Source of the DNA: Vreelandella stevensii S18214
GTDB lineage: Bacteria > Pseudomonadota > Gammaproteobacteria > Pseudomonadales > Halomonadaceae
DNA length: 47,408 nt
Direction: 5' to 3'
Assembly: GCF_000275725.1 (NCBI RefSeq)
Contig: NZ_AJTS01000045.1
Coordinates: 1-47,408, forward strand
Below, piece after piece: positions 17,914-30,163 of the stretch; position 1 is the stretch's first letter, and every line of letters begins with the position of its first letter. The notes below the pieces were generated by a model. It saw only the letters and a program-made list of their open reading frames with translations. It ran no database searches and was not told the DNA's origin. The translations under genes were made by a program, and so were the position numbers.

Positions 17914-18834
17914 ATGGGCTTTATTCCACTAAAGCCCATTCCCGAAAAAGACCGTATGTCGATGATCTTTATCGGGATGGGGCAGATAGACGTGCGTGAC
18001 GGTGCTTTCGTCGTCATTGACGAGGTGAACGGCGAGCGAATGCATATCCCGGTTGGCTCAGTGGCTTGTCTGTTGCTGGAGCCGGGCACCCGGGTTTCGC
18101 ATGCAGCCATTAAGCTAGCGGCCACGGTAGGTACGCTACTGATTTGGGTAGGCGATGCTGGCGTACGCCTTTATAGTGCTGGGCAACCCGGCGGCGCACG
18201 GTCAGACAAATTGCTTTACCAAGCGCAGCTGGCGTTGGATGAAAAGCTGCGTCTTAAAGTGGTACGCAAGATGTTTGAGCTGCGTTTTGGTGAAGAGCCA
18301 CCTTCTCGTCGCAGCATCGAGCAACTGCGTGGTATGGAAGGCGCAAGGGTGCGCAAAACCTACCAACTATTAGCCAAACAGTACGGCGTTAAATGGAACG
18401 GACGCCGTTACGATCCAAAACAGTGGGATGCATCGGATGTCGCTAACCAATGCCTATCCGCAGCAACGGCCTGTTTATATGGGATTACCGAAGCCGCTAT
18501 TTTGGCCGCAGGCTATGCCCCAGCGATTGGGTATCTGCACACCGGTAAGCCGCTGAGCTTTGTGTACGATATTGCCGACATCGTGAAGTTCGAAACGGTA
18601 GTGCCCGCAGCTTTTAGAGTCGCTGCGCGTAATCCGCCTCTGCCGGAAAGAGAAGTTCGTATCGCTTGCCGCGATGCATTCAAGCAGTCTCGCATTCTCC
18701 AGCGCTTGATTCCCATGATCGAAGATGTGCTGGCCGCAGGCGAGATTCAGCCCCCACCTCCAGCACCTGATGCTGTGCCACCTGCAATTCCAGAACCACC
18801 GTCGGTCGGTGATGCCGGGCACAGGAGTGGATAA
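17914..18834 (+). CDS. cas1: CRISPR integrase Cas1 (type I-E)
   Basis: Cas1 with Cas2 inserts new spacers at the leader end of the array. 306 residues with the catalytic residues E142 (GMEGARVRKTY), H209 (GYLHTGKPLSFVYD), D219 and D222, one position offset from E. coli E141/H208/D218/D221. The N-terminal beta domain is complete and a Pro-rich tail (residues about 278-295, QPPPPAPDAVPPAIPEPP) ends the protein. It follows cas6e by eight bases with TAGGAGG as ribosome site. All residues needed for integration are intact, consistent with recent spacer uptake. Confidence 0.97.
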   Translation: MGFIPLKPIPEKDRMSMIFIGMGQIDVRDGAFVVIDEVNGERMHIPVGSVACLLLEPGTRVSHAAIKLAATVGTLLIWVGDAGVRLYSAGQPGGARSDKLLYQAQLALDEKLRLKVVRKMFELRFGEEPPSRRSIEQLRGMEGARVRKTYQLLAKQYGVKWNGRRYDPKQWDASDVANQCLSAATACLYGITEAAILAAGYAPAIGYLHTGKPLSFVYDIADIVKFETVVPAAFRVAARNPPLPEREVRIACRDAFKQSRILQRLIPMIEDVLAAGEIQPPPPAPDAVPPAIPEPPSVGDAGHRSG

Positions 18835-19128
<294 letters not shown>

Positions 19129-19238
19129 CTGATTTTATTTGCTCTTTAACAATTTGAAGTGGTTAAAAAGTAAGCAAAATAGCTGGTGGAATTTTTATCT
19201 GCTATTTTCTTCATGTAGATCAAGTATCTACAACAAGT
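19129..19238 (+). promoter_or_regulatory. CRISPR leader with boxA and IHF-like site
   Basis: A 110-base AT-rich stretch between cas2 and the first repeat. It contains a boxA antitermination motif, GCTCTTTAACAA, at 19141-19152, identical to the rRNA-operon boxA. It also contains GATCAAGTATCTA at 19218-19230, a near match to the IHF consensus WATCAANNNNTTR, lying 9-21 bases before the first repeat where IHF acts in E. coli spacer integration. I could not fix a promoter. Confidence 0.85.
19139..19156 (+). promoter_or_regulatory. boxA antitermination element in the CRISPR leader
   Basis: TTGCTCTTTAACAATTTG matches the rRNA boxA (TGCTCTTTAACAA) without mismatch over its core. NusB/NusE binding to the transcript here would let RNA polymerase resist Rho through the untranslated 8.5-kb array. 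boxA-mediated antitermination of CRISPR arrays has been described in other bacteria; here it is inferred from sequence. Confidence 0.8.
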
Positions 19239-22200
19239 CCGATCCCCGCACGAGCGGGGATGAACCGCCGAGTTCATCGAGGCGTTCCGCGACAAATACC
19301 CGATCCCCGCACGAGCGGGGATGAACCGTGGCCCCGCCGGACCTGCCCGCGCTGGATGCCCCGATCCCCGCACGAGCGGGGATGAACCGCGCTCGCCGTT
19401 CGCGTCAAACACCACGGTATCCCGATCCCCGCACGAGCGGGGATGAACCGTGGCCACGCCGGACCTGCCCGCACTGGACGCCCCGATCCCCGCACGAGCG
19501 GGGATGAACCGAGATCCACTTGGCGCTAGACGAAGAAATGGAGCCGATCCCCGCACGAGCGGGGATGAACCGTCGCTGCCATTCAGGCGTTTGCCGATCT
19601 CGATCCGATCCCCGCACGAGCGGGGATGAACCGGCGGTCTTTTCGGGTACTTGGCCACCCAGCACCCGATCCCCGCACGAGCGGGGATGAACCGCCCGAC
19701 ATGGAGGCGTTGTTTTCGACCGCGATCCGATCCCCGCACGAGCGGGGATGAACCGGTGAGCAGCACACCTGCCGTGCTGGCCAGTGCCCGATCCCCGCAC
19801 GAGCGGGGATGAACCGCGGTGGTGCACCAGCGAGTAGGCGGCGCTGTGCCCGATCCCCGCACGAGCGGGGATGAACCGTTGTCCTTCGCCAGTTCGCTGA
19901 ACAGCAGCACCCGATCCCCGCACGAGCGGGGATGAACCGGCGGCGGTAAGAGCTGCAGCGACGCCCGCTGACCGATCCCCGCACGAGCGGGGATGAACCG
20001 CCCTGGCCGCGGCCGGGATCCCTGCCTGGACGCCGATCCCCGCACGAGCGGGGATGAACCGCCGCCGATGCCGCCCATAGCACCGCCGCCCATCCGATCC
20101 CCGCACGAGCGGGGATGAACCGGGCTTGATTAAAGCTCAAATGGGAGAGGCAAACCGATCCCCGCACGAGCGGGGATGAACCGCCAGATAGTGGCGTTGA
20201 AGGTGCTGAAATTGACCGATCCCCGCACGAGCGGGGATGAACCGCGAAACTGGGGATACTGCGGGCTGGCCTCGGGGCCGATCCCCGCACGAGCGGGGAT
20301 GAACCGAAAACCCACCCAGCCAGACGTAGCCATGCCAGCCGATCCCCGCACGAGCGGGGATGAACCGACGAGGCTTTGGGCCAGCGTATCGACTCGGTAC
20401 CGATCCCCGCACGAGCGGGGATGAACCCGAAGCCACTACCCGGGCCTCAGAAGATGAGGCCCGATCCCCGCACGAGCGGGGATGAACCGGGTAATGGCTC
20501 AGCCGTCGTTGGCGGCGTCGCCCGATCCCCGCACGAGCGGGGATGAACCGGTGACCTGGTAATCAAACGTGCCAGCGTCGATCCGATCCCCGCACGAGCG
20601 GGGATGAACCGTATGGCCGCAAGGCAGGTACCTGGCACCGCATCCGATCCCCGCACGAGCGGGGATGAACCGCGGCAAGATCGCCCCGACTGGGCAGGTG
20701 TCTGCCCGATCCCCGCACGAGCGGGGATGAACCGCCGCATACCTGGCAACCAATCGGCAGCGAGCGCCGATCCCCGCACGAGCGGGGATGAACCGTCGCT
20801 ATTAATGGCGGCATCGTAGCGCACATCCCGATCCCCGCACGAGCGGGGATGAACCGGAAGCCACCACGCTGGTAGATGACACGGGCGACCGATCCCCGCA
20901 CGAGCGGGGATGAACCGTACGCCGACGCACGCGACGGCACCATCAGCGCCCGATCCCCGCACGAGCGGGGATGAACCGCCGGTCCTTACGCATGATCTGC
21001 TGGGCCTGCACCGATCCCCGCACGAGCGGGGATGAACCGAACGGCAAGCTGTGCCCGGATGGCCACTGGCGCCGATCCCCGCACGAGCGGGGATGAACCG
21101 GCTCAAGGAAGGGATGTGCTTCCCTAATGGCCCCGATCCCCGCACGAGCGGGGATGAACCGTGGGGCCAGAGGCGGGCGTGCATGGCCCCGTGCCGATCC
21201 CCGCACGAGCGGGGATGAACCGCGATGGGTAACGCCGCTGGGGCCACTGATGAGCCGATCCCCGCACGAGCGGGGATGAACCGGCACTTCAATCGTTGCC
21301 ACGGCGTCACCGTCACCGATCCCCGCACGAGCGGGGATGAACCGACTATGCCAGCGATGTGGCGGCGCTGGGCGTTCCGATCCCCGCACGAGCGGGGATG
21401 AACCGCCGATTTTGTGCAGCTTTCCGATGCGGCGGTGCCGATCCCCGCACGAGCGGGGATGAACCGCGTTGTACCACAATTTGAATATGCGCAGCGGTCC
21501 GATCCCCGCACGAGCGGGGATGAACCGGCTACTCATCGTCACGCTTTGGCTTTTCAGTACCGATCCCCGCACGAGCGGGGATGAACCGCGCCAGCAAACC
21601 GCCCTGACCAACACCGGAGGCCGATCCCCGCACGAGCGGGGATGAACCGGCCAGGACAGCCTGCGGGCGGCCGATGCCGATCCGATCCCCGCACGAGCGG
21701 GGATGAACCGTTGCTAGACCACTTCATGATAGTGGCCCTATCCCGATCCCCGCACGAGCGGGGATGAACCGCCTATTGTGCGGCCTATGCGCGGTGGCGA
21801 AAGCCGATCCCCGCACGAGCGGGGATGAACCGCGTTTGGCCGCCGGTAATGCGGTAGAACCCCGCCCGATCCCCGCACGAGCGGGGATGAACCGCCATGT
21901 CAACGCTGCGCCGCCAGCTGAAAGAGCCGATCCCCGCACGAGCGGGGATGAACCGCGCCCGATCATCGCTAAACCCCATCTCTCTTGCCGATCCCCGCAC
22001 GAGCGGGGATGAACCGCCGCTGCCGAGCGCATGAAGGTCGTGGGTGGTCCGATCCCCGCACGAGCGGGGATGAACCGGCCTACCTTGACCTGGCCATGGA
22101 TGCCAAAAACCGATCCCCGCACGAGCGGGGATGAACCGTAGTCGATGTTCTTACCGGCGGCGTTACGCGCCCGATCCCCGCACGAGCGGGGATGAACCGT

Positions 22201-24579
22201 CCGAACGCGGGCGCAGCTGTCGATCTTCACTCCGATCCCCGCACGAGCGGGGATGAACCGGCTCATGCCCACGCTGGCACCTCTCCTTACCGCCGATCCC
22301 CGCACGAGCGGGGATGAACCGTTGCTTTGTAGCGCTTTGGCGCTGCGTCCGTTCCGATCCCCGCACGAGCGGGGATGAACCGGCTTGGCGCGCTTCCAGC
22401 TCCGTCAGCTGAGCCCGATCCCCGCACGAGCGGGGATGAACCGCGTGGATGAAAGCCGACCTAGTGCAGATGCTCCCGATCCCCGCACGAGCGGGGATGA
22501 ACCGGGTTACGCTTTACGTCGACTTCTCGGTACAGGCCGATCCCCGCACGAGCGGGGATGAACCGCGCCGCTTAGCCCATCAGATGGAGCTATCCGCCCG
22601 ATCCCCGCACGAGCGGGGATGAACCGTCACGGTGGGGCTGGGTGATCGATTTGCGCAGCCGATCCCCGCACGAGCGGGGATGAACCGCACCCCGGAAATG
22701 CGCTTTGGTCCATCCATCCCCGATCCCCGCACGAGCGGGGATGAACCGCGGATAGAGCGGCTCGGCAATGACATGGAGACCCGATCCCCGCACGAGCGGG
22801 GATGAACCGCGCGTCTGCCAGCCCGCTAACGGTTTCAATGCCCGATCCCCGCACGAGCGGGGATGAACCGTCATAGCACCGGAGAAGAGTAGATGCGCGA
22901 ATCCGATCCCCGCACGAGCGGGGATGAACCGGCCGCTCAAGCGCCCAATCATTGATGAAATGGCCGATCCCCGCACGAGCGGGGATGAACCGTGCGGGGG
23001 TTTTTGAATGTTCTTCCAGCCCATCCGATCCCCGCACGAGCGGGGATGAACCGTTCGCCTAGCGATTTATGCTCGGCAGCCGGATCCGATCCCCGCACGA
23101 GCGGGGATGAACCGGGATCGACGGCCTGACCGTCACGCTGGCGGGACCGATCCCCGCACGAGCGGGGATGAACCGCGGTAACCGTGCATTTCTGCGACTT
23201 GTTCTAGCCGATCCCCGCACGAGCGGGGATGAACCGCGCCCTGAGCAGTGCCGAACAGCAGGCCCGTACCGATCCCCGCACGAGCGGGGATGAACCGATA
23301 ACAAAAATTTGAACGATCATCACGATTAGCCGATCCCCGCACGAGCGGGGATGAACCGATTTGGCGCTAGGTCACGGGGCGATAAGCGCACCGATCCCCG
23401 CACGAGCGGGGATGAACCGCCAGCGGCGACAAGCTCCCCCAGCAGCATCAGCCGATCCCCGCACGAGCGGGGATGAACCGTTCGGCGGCCATGAGGAGAG
23501 CTTCGACAACGCCCGATCCCCGCACGAGCGGGGATGAACCGCGACGCGCTGTCCATGCCGCCATTTGGCTCTGCCGATCCCCGCACGAGCGGGGATGAAC
23601 CGGCTTTCAGACGTGGCAGATGAAGCGCGGCAATCCGATCCCCGCACGAGCGGGGATGAACCGGCAGTGATTATGAAGGGTATTGCGCGGTGCTGCCGAT
23701 CCCCGCACGAGCGGGGATGAACCGGCATGGATAGCGTGACGGTCTGGTGGTATGAGCCGATCCCCGCACGAGCGGGGATGAACCGCATGCTCGACCAGCT
23801 ACCCAACGCCCGCCGCACCGATCCCCGCACGAGCGGGGATGAACCGATATTGTAGAGTGCATCTATGCGAGCTTGCATCCGATCCCCGCACGAGCGGGGA
23901 TGAACCGTTCCAAACACCTGGCTGAACATCAACATTTGTCCGATCCCCGCACGAGCGGGGATGAACCGAAAGGCGACCCGGCCACGTTTAACCCGCCGGG
24001 CCGATCCCCGCACGAGCGGGGATGAACCGATCGACTTTGAGTCGAAATCTTGGGCCGGTGCCCGATCCCCGCACGAGCGGGGATGAACCGCTGGAATACG
24101 ACAACGATGAGCTAAATAACACCCGATCCCCGCACGAGCGGGGATGAACCAGTGGCTGAGATCGAGTGGGAATACGCGACGAGCCCGATCCCCGCACGAG
24201 CGGGGATGAACCGCGACAACATCGCCTGCCGTTGACGCCCATGGCCCGATCCCCGCACGAGCGGGGATGAACCGACGCAATGCCCAACCGAGACCCGAAC
24301 AACTGGCCGATCCCCGCACGAGCGGGGATGAACCGGTAAACGTATCGCCTAGCGTTAACTGTGACGCCCGATCCCCGCACGAGCGGGGATGAACCGTACT
24401 CAATCCCCCATGCTTCGGCCTACCTGGTCCGATCCCCGCACGAGCGGGGATGAACCGCGATCCGGGGTGGACCACCACTCGTACACGAGCCGATCCCCGC
24501 ACGAGCGGGGATGAACCGCGGCGAGAAGAGGGCAAGCCGAGATCGAGCGTCCGATCCCCGCACGAGCGGGGATGAACCG

Positions 24580-24672
24580 ATCGCTCTCCTATTTCTGATG
24601 ATTCTCGTCTTCCGATCCCCGCACGAGCGGGGATGAACCGATCGCTCTCCTATTTCTGATGATTCTCGTCTT
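24580..24672 (+). repeat. Identical adjacent spacers 88 and 89
   Basis: The 32-base spacers at 24580-24611 and 24641-24672 are identical (both begin ATCGCTCTCCTATTTC). One repeat-spacer unit was duplicated, by recombination or repair slippage between repeats. Confidence 0.95.
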
Positions 24673-26264
24673 CCGATCCCCGCACGAGCGGGGATGAACC
24701 GGCGCTACAGGCGCTGCTACGGGAGCCGTATGACCGATCCCCGCACGAGCGGGGATGAACCGGAGACTGGCGGCGTTGAGACCGTGAAAACCAACCGATC
24801 CCCGCACGAGCGGGGATGAACCGTATTGTTAATAACTTTAATATTCTCACATGGACCGATCCCCGCACGAGCGGGGATGAACCGGGCAGGTCTAGCGGTT
24901 CTGGCTGGATCACTAACCGATCCCCGCACGAGCGGGGATGAACCGCGGAGAAGGCCACGGAAGAGAGCAAACCCAAGCCGATCCCCGCACGAGCGGGGAT
25001 GAACCGTTCCGCGACGTGGTTCTGCAGAACGCGGTACTCCGATCCCCGCACGAGCGGGGATGAACCGTCAGTGCGTAGCAGCGGGTTGACGTGGTTAATC
25101 CGATCCCCGCACGAGCGGGGATGAACCGGCGACAGGCAAGTTGTTCGGGCAGCGCATGCTCCGATCCCCGCACGAGCGGGGATGAACCGAAAGAGTGGCC
25201 GCCGCATCCTGGTATGAATGCCCGATCCCCGCACGAGCGGGGATGAACCGTTCGATACGCTGATAACAATGCAGGCGCACCACCGATCCCCGCACGAGCG
25301 GGGATGAACCGGTGAACCCGTTGGTGGGCGTGAACGCCGAGGACCGATCCCCGCACGAGCGGGGATGAACCGTCACCAGCCGCCGCGAAACTGCGCAGAT
25401 GATGCCGATCCCCGCACGAGCGGGGATGAACCGGCGATGGCTGACGAGTATGGTATTAAGCGCGACCGATCCCCGCACGAGCGGGGATGAACCGCTTGGG
25501 GTGAAGCCATGTACCTTGAAATGAGCCCGATCCCCGCACGAGCGGGGATGAACCGGCTCTGTGTGTTAGCGGCGGTGGATGCCGCGCCCGATCCCCGCAC
25601 GAGCGGGGATGAACCGCCTATCTACTAACTCGATGGCGGCAGGCATGTCCGATCCCCGCACGAGCGGGGATGAACCGGACGCTGAATGCCGCTCTGGCAG
25701 CCAGCAAAGCCGATCCCCGCACGAGCGGGGATGAACCGAGCGTATTCCAACAGGCACCGATAACGGCCAACCGATCCCCGCACGAGCGGGGATGAACCGC
25801 CAGGCTTCCGACTTCGCTGGCGATGCATGGCCCGATCCCCGCACGAGCGGGGATGAACCGTCGGTACGTCAGCGTGATTTGCTCGTTGGCTTCCGATCCC
25901 CGCACGAGCGGGGATGAACCGTTGGGAAAACTTCCTGGTGGCATGGCGTGAGGCCGATCCCCGCACGAGCGGGGATGAACCGCATTTTAGGCGATACTTG
26001 AGGGGTCGAAGCAGCCGATCCCCGCACGAGCGGGGATGAACCGGCCGGCCGATTGACCTGGGCGGGCGGCGCCGACCGATCCCCGCACGAGCGGGGATGA
26101 ACCGCGAAGGTGTTGGTGCCTTTGATGGTGCCAGTACCGATCCCCGCACGAGCGGGGATGAACCGGCCTGGCCGTGCTTCGCCGGGCGGCCGCGCCCTGT
26201 AGTGGTTCAATAAAACCGGGCACCAACGTAGGTGGTAATATTGCCACCAGAAGCGAGGTGTCTG

Positions 26265-27427
<1,163 letters not shown>

Positions 27428-27467
27428 CCACTACACCCCCGATCCCCGCACGAGCGGGGATGAACCG

Positions 27468-27711
27468 CGCTCTGCCAGGCGCGTGAGAAAGTGGAGATCC
27501 CGATCCCCGCACGAGCGGGGATGAACCGCTCGAGCCCTCCCCCGCTAACATGAAAAAAGCCCGATCCCCGCACGAGCGGGGATGAACCGCGCTCTGCCAG
27601 GCGCGTGAGAAAGTGGAGATCCCGATCCCCGCACGAGCGGGGATGAACCGCTCGAGCCCTCCCCCGCTAACATGAAAAAAGCCCGATCCCCGCACGAGCG
27701 GGGATGAACTG
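27468..27711 (+). repeat. Tandem duplication of a two-spacer block at the distal array end
   Basis: Spacers 115 and 116 (27468-27499 and 27529-27560) recur exactly as spacers 117 and 118 (27590-27621 and 27651-27682), giving the order A-B-A-B. The block of two repeat-spacer units was duplicated as a whole, probably by unequal recombination between repeats. Confidence 0.95.
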
Positions 27712-27754
27712 GGCACCAGCATGGAGGGTGTGGGCATCTATGACCGATCCCCGC

Positions 27755-28086
27755 TTAGGATATAGTTCATGTGTGCGAGGCTTTGCAGTGAGAATCAGCT
27801 TTTCTACCTGTCGTTATTCCATGGAGCCTAGCCGATATTTTGCTTACACTTCTTCAGATAATGCGAGAGACCAATATTCGCCTGGTGTGTCCTGTGAGAA
27901 CAGATGAGGCATTTGGGGATGGCGAGCCAACCTCGCATTACGCCTACTTCTTGGAAAGGTGCAGCTTTTCATCGAAGTGTATGACTGGCTGACCGATGTA
28001 AGCTGACACCTTTTCTAGAGATCAAATGCACTAGCCTAGTGTGCTTAACCCCCCACCCCAACATGTCGCCCGAGCGGGGGCCGTGG
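27755..28086. other. Intergenic region after the CRISPR array, no gene recognised
   Basis: About 330 bases after the truncated terminal repeat. Short frames exist but none looks coding. An imperfect palindrome, TGCACTAGCCTAGTGTGC (28028-28045), could end transcription from either side, but no T-run follows. Composition is lower in GC than the flanking genes. I see no recognisable remnant of a cas gene or transposase. Confidence 0.5.
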
Positions 28087-28404
28087 TTACTCTTTTTCGT
28101 CCTCTTCTTCCTCTTCCCAGTGTTCCATGGCGCGTTTGTCGTCGGGTAGGCGCACGATGTCGCCGATGTCGATTTTCTGGTGTGATTTGAAGCGGTGGCC
28201 GTGTTCGTCGAGGATAGCGGCGACGCTGCCGATGCTGACGGCATCGTCGTCGCGGTAGGCTTCTACTTTGACGCGTACGATGCGGCCCTGGTAGCGGGCG
28301 GAAAGGATAGCGCCGGGGTAGGGGGAGGTGTGGTCAGGGTCGTTCTTGAAGTACTCCACCACGCTCGCGCTGCCGGGGTCGTCCCATTCAATGTGTTTAT
28401 GCAT
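28087..28404 (-). CDS. Small acidic protein of unknown function
   Basis: A 105-residue cytoplasmic protein from ATG 28404 (MHKHIEWDDPGSASVVEYF), with a good AAGGAAG ribosome site. The middle alternates short strands (GAILSARYQGRIVRVKVEAY, then VSIGSVAAILDEHG), suggesting a small beta-barrel fold. The C-terminus is very acidic (HWEEEEEDEKE). I recognise no family. The frame to 28473 overlaps the upstream promoter region of the diguanylate cyclase and is not used. Divergent from that gene. Confidence 0.65.
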   Translation of the reverse strand: MHKHIEWDDPGSASVVEYFKNDPDHTSPYPGAILSARYQGRIVRVKVEAYRDDDAVSIGSVAAILDEHGHRFKSHQKIDIGDIVRLPDDKRAMEHWEEEEEDEKE

Positions 28405-28543
28405 AGGAAGGCTTCCTTTCGTGGGTCTAAAAAAGGGTTCCTTTTCAGTGTAGTTTGCGTTGGTAGAAGTCAACCAGTGTTCGTGGACACTGTCGACGGA
28501 TCCGCTTAACTTAACCGTTTACGAACCAGGGAGCGGAGCGCCC

Positions 28544-30163
28544 ATGCACTTATACCATGCGCTGTTCGAGCAGTCGGCGACCCCGCTGTTTGTGATGACG
28601 TGCGATGGCCAGACGTGCGTTCAGGGCAACGCGGCGTTTCGGCGTACGGTCGGTTGGCAAGCCATGGGGTCAGAAGCCGCCCTGGAGCGCTGCTTTCCAT
28701 TGGATGGGACGAGCGTGCTCGACGCCATTCGCCGCTGTGATGAACAGCAGCAGCCTTGCACGTTAACGGTCTGCTGGGGGGAAACGGGAAGGTCATGGCA
28801 ACTGCAGCTTTCTCCCGTGCGCGATGGGGGCCAGCGAGCGGTATATGGCGAGCTGAGCCAGTTGATGCTGCCGTTTGGCGAGTCGCTGGACGACCTGCTC
28901 TCGCAGCTGCCGGGGTTCGTCTACCAGCTGCATCTCTCGCAGGAGGGGGCGTGGCGCTACACCTACGTGGGCCAGCGGGTCACGGAGCTGTTTGGTGCGT
29001 CGGTTGAAGAGGTGCTGGCAGATGCCCAAACGCTGTTGGCCAACATTCATCCCAGTGACCGCGATACGGTAATTGAAGGGTCGCTGCAAAGTGCGCGTTC
29101 CTTGACGCCCTGGCGAAGTGAGTTTCGCATGTTTCGCCTTGATGGCGAGATGCTCTGGGTCGAGGCCCACGATCGTCCTCGCCGCCAGCCCGATGGCAGC
29201 CTGCTATGGACAGGCTACGCCAACGACATTACCCAGCGTAAGGCGCTGGAGGCCGCGCTGCGCTCCAGCGAGCAGCGTTTTCGCCAGCTGGTCGAGCAGG
29301 CCAACGACATCATCTACACGCTGAATGCCGAAGGCACGCTTACCTACGTGTCGCCGAACTGGCCGCGCATTCTGGGCCATGAGGTCGAGGAGGTGCTGGG
29401 GCAGAACATGAGCTTCGTGCTGCACCCGGAAGACCTGGAAGCCTGCCAGCGGTATATCGAAAAGGTTTACCGCACCGGGGCGCCCCAGGGGTTGATCGAG
29501 TACCGGGTGCAGCACGCCAACGGCGAGTGGCGCTGGCACTTTACCAACGGGGCACCGCTGCTGGACGAGCAGGGGCAGGTGATGAGCTTCCTGGGGATTT
29601 CCCATGATGTGACGCCGCGCCGGGAAATGGAGCAGAAAATGCTGCATCTGGCCCAGCACGATACCTTGACCGACTTGCCCAACCGGTCGCTGTTTTTCAG
29701 CCACCTGAGCAGTGCCATTGCTCAAGCCAAGCGGAGTGATATACCGCTGGCGCTGCTGTTCATCGATCTGGATGATTTCAAGCCGGTCAATGACCGTTTT
29801 GGCCATGGTGTCGGTGACCAGTTACTGCAGGCCGTGGCTCAGCGCCTTCTGCAACGGCTGCGCGGCGGTGACCGCGTGGGGCGCATTGGGGGCGATGAGT
29901 TCGTGGCCATGTTGGGCGGGCCCGTGGCCGCCGAGGAAGCCTTGATGGTGGCCGACCAGCTTTGTCAGGCACTGGCAGCACCGTTTACGCTGCCGGTAGG
30001 GGACGTCCACGTATCGGCCAGTATTGGAGTGGCGCTGTTGCCTCTGCACGCTGCTGAAGAGTCCACGCTGATCCACTGCGCCGACCAGGCGATGTATCAG
30101 GCAAAGGCGCAAGGGCGTAATCAGGCGGTGCTTTATGCACCTGCGTCGTCAGATGCGTCGTGA
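28544..30163 (+). CDS. PAS-GGDEF diguanylate cyclase
   Basis: Makes cyclic di-GMP from two GTP; likely cytoplasmic, with no membrane segment. From ATG 28544 it has 539 residues. An N-terminal PAS-like region (ALFEQSATPLFVMTCDGQ) is followed by a PAS with YVGQRVTELFGASVEEVL and a PAC motif LLWTGYANDITQRKALE. A further PAS has IIYTLNAEGTLTYVSPNW and the PAC WRWHFTNGAPLLDEQG. The GGDEF domain has an intact GGDEF at about 449-453 and an RGGD inhibitory site five residues before it, so activity with product feedback is expected. There is no EAL domain. The start follows AGGGAGCGGAG. Its 3' end overlaps the convergent esterase gene by 31 bases. Confidence 0.9.
   Translation: MHLYHALFEQSATPLFVMTCDGQTCVQGNAAFRRTVGWQAMGSEAALERCFPLDGTSVLDAIRRCDEQQQPCTLTVCWGETGRSWQLQLSPVRDGGQRAVYGELSQLMLPFGESLDDLLSQLPGFVYQLHLSQEGAWRYTYVGQRVTELFGASVEEVLADAQTLLANIHPSDRDTVIEGSLQSARSLTPWRSEFRMFRLDGEMLWVEAHDRPRRQPDGSLLWTGYANDITQRKALEAALRSSEQRFRQLVEQANDIIYTLNAEGTLTYVSPNWPRILGHEVEEVLGQNMSFVLHPEDLEACQRYIEKVYRTGAPQGLIEYRVQHANGEWRWHFTNGAPLLDEQGQVMSFLGISHDVTPRREMEQKMLHLAQHDTLTDLPNRSLFFSHLSSAIAQAKRSDIPLALLFIDLDDFKPVNDRFGHGVGDQLLQAVAQRLLQRLRGGDRVGRIGGDEFVAMLGGPVAAEEALMVADQLCQALAAPFTLPVGDVHVSASIGVALLPLHAAEESTLIHCADQAMYQAKAQGRNQAVLYAPASSDAS

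Noticed and set aside
19231-19238. Possibility that the leader boxA marks an rRNA operon nearby
   Set aside because: No rRNA or tRNA sequence is visible anywhere in the window; the motif stands alone before the array.
27704-27907. 67-residue frame spanning the end of the array
   Set aside because: Starts inside a repeat and has no coding character.
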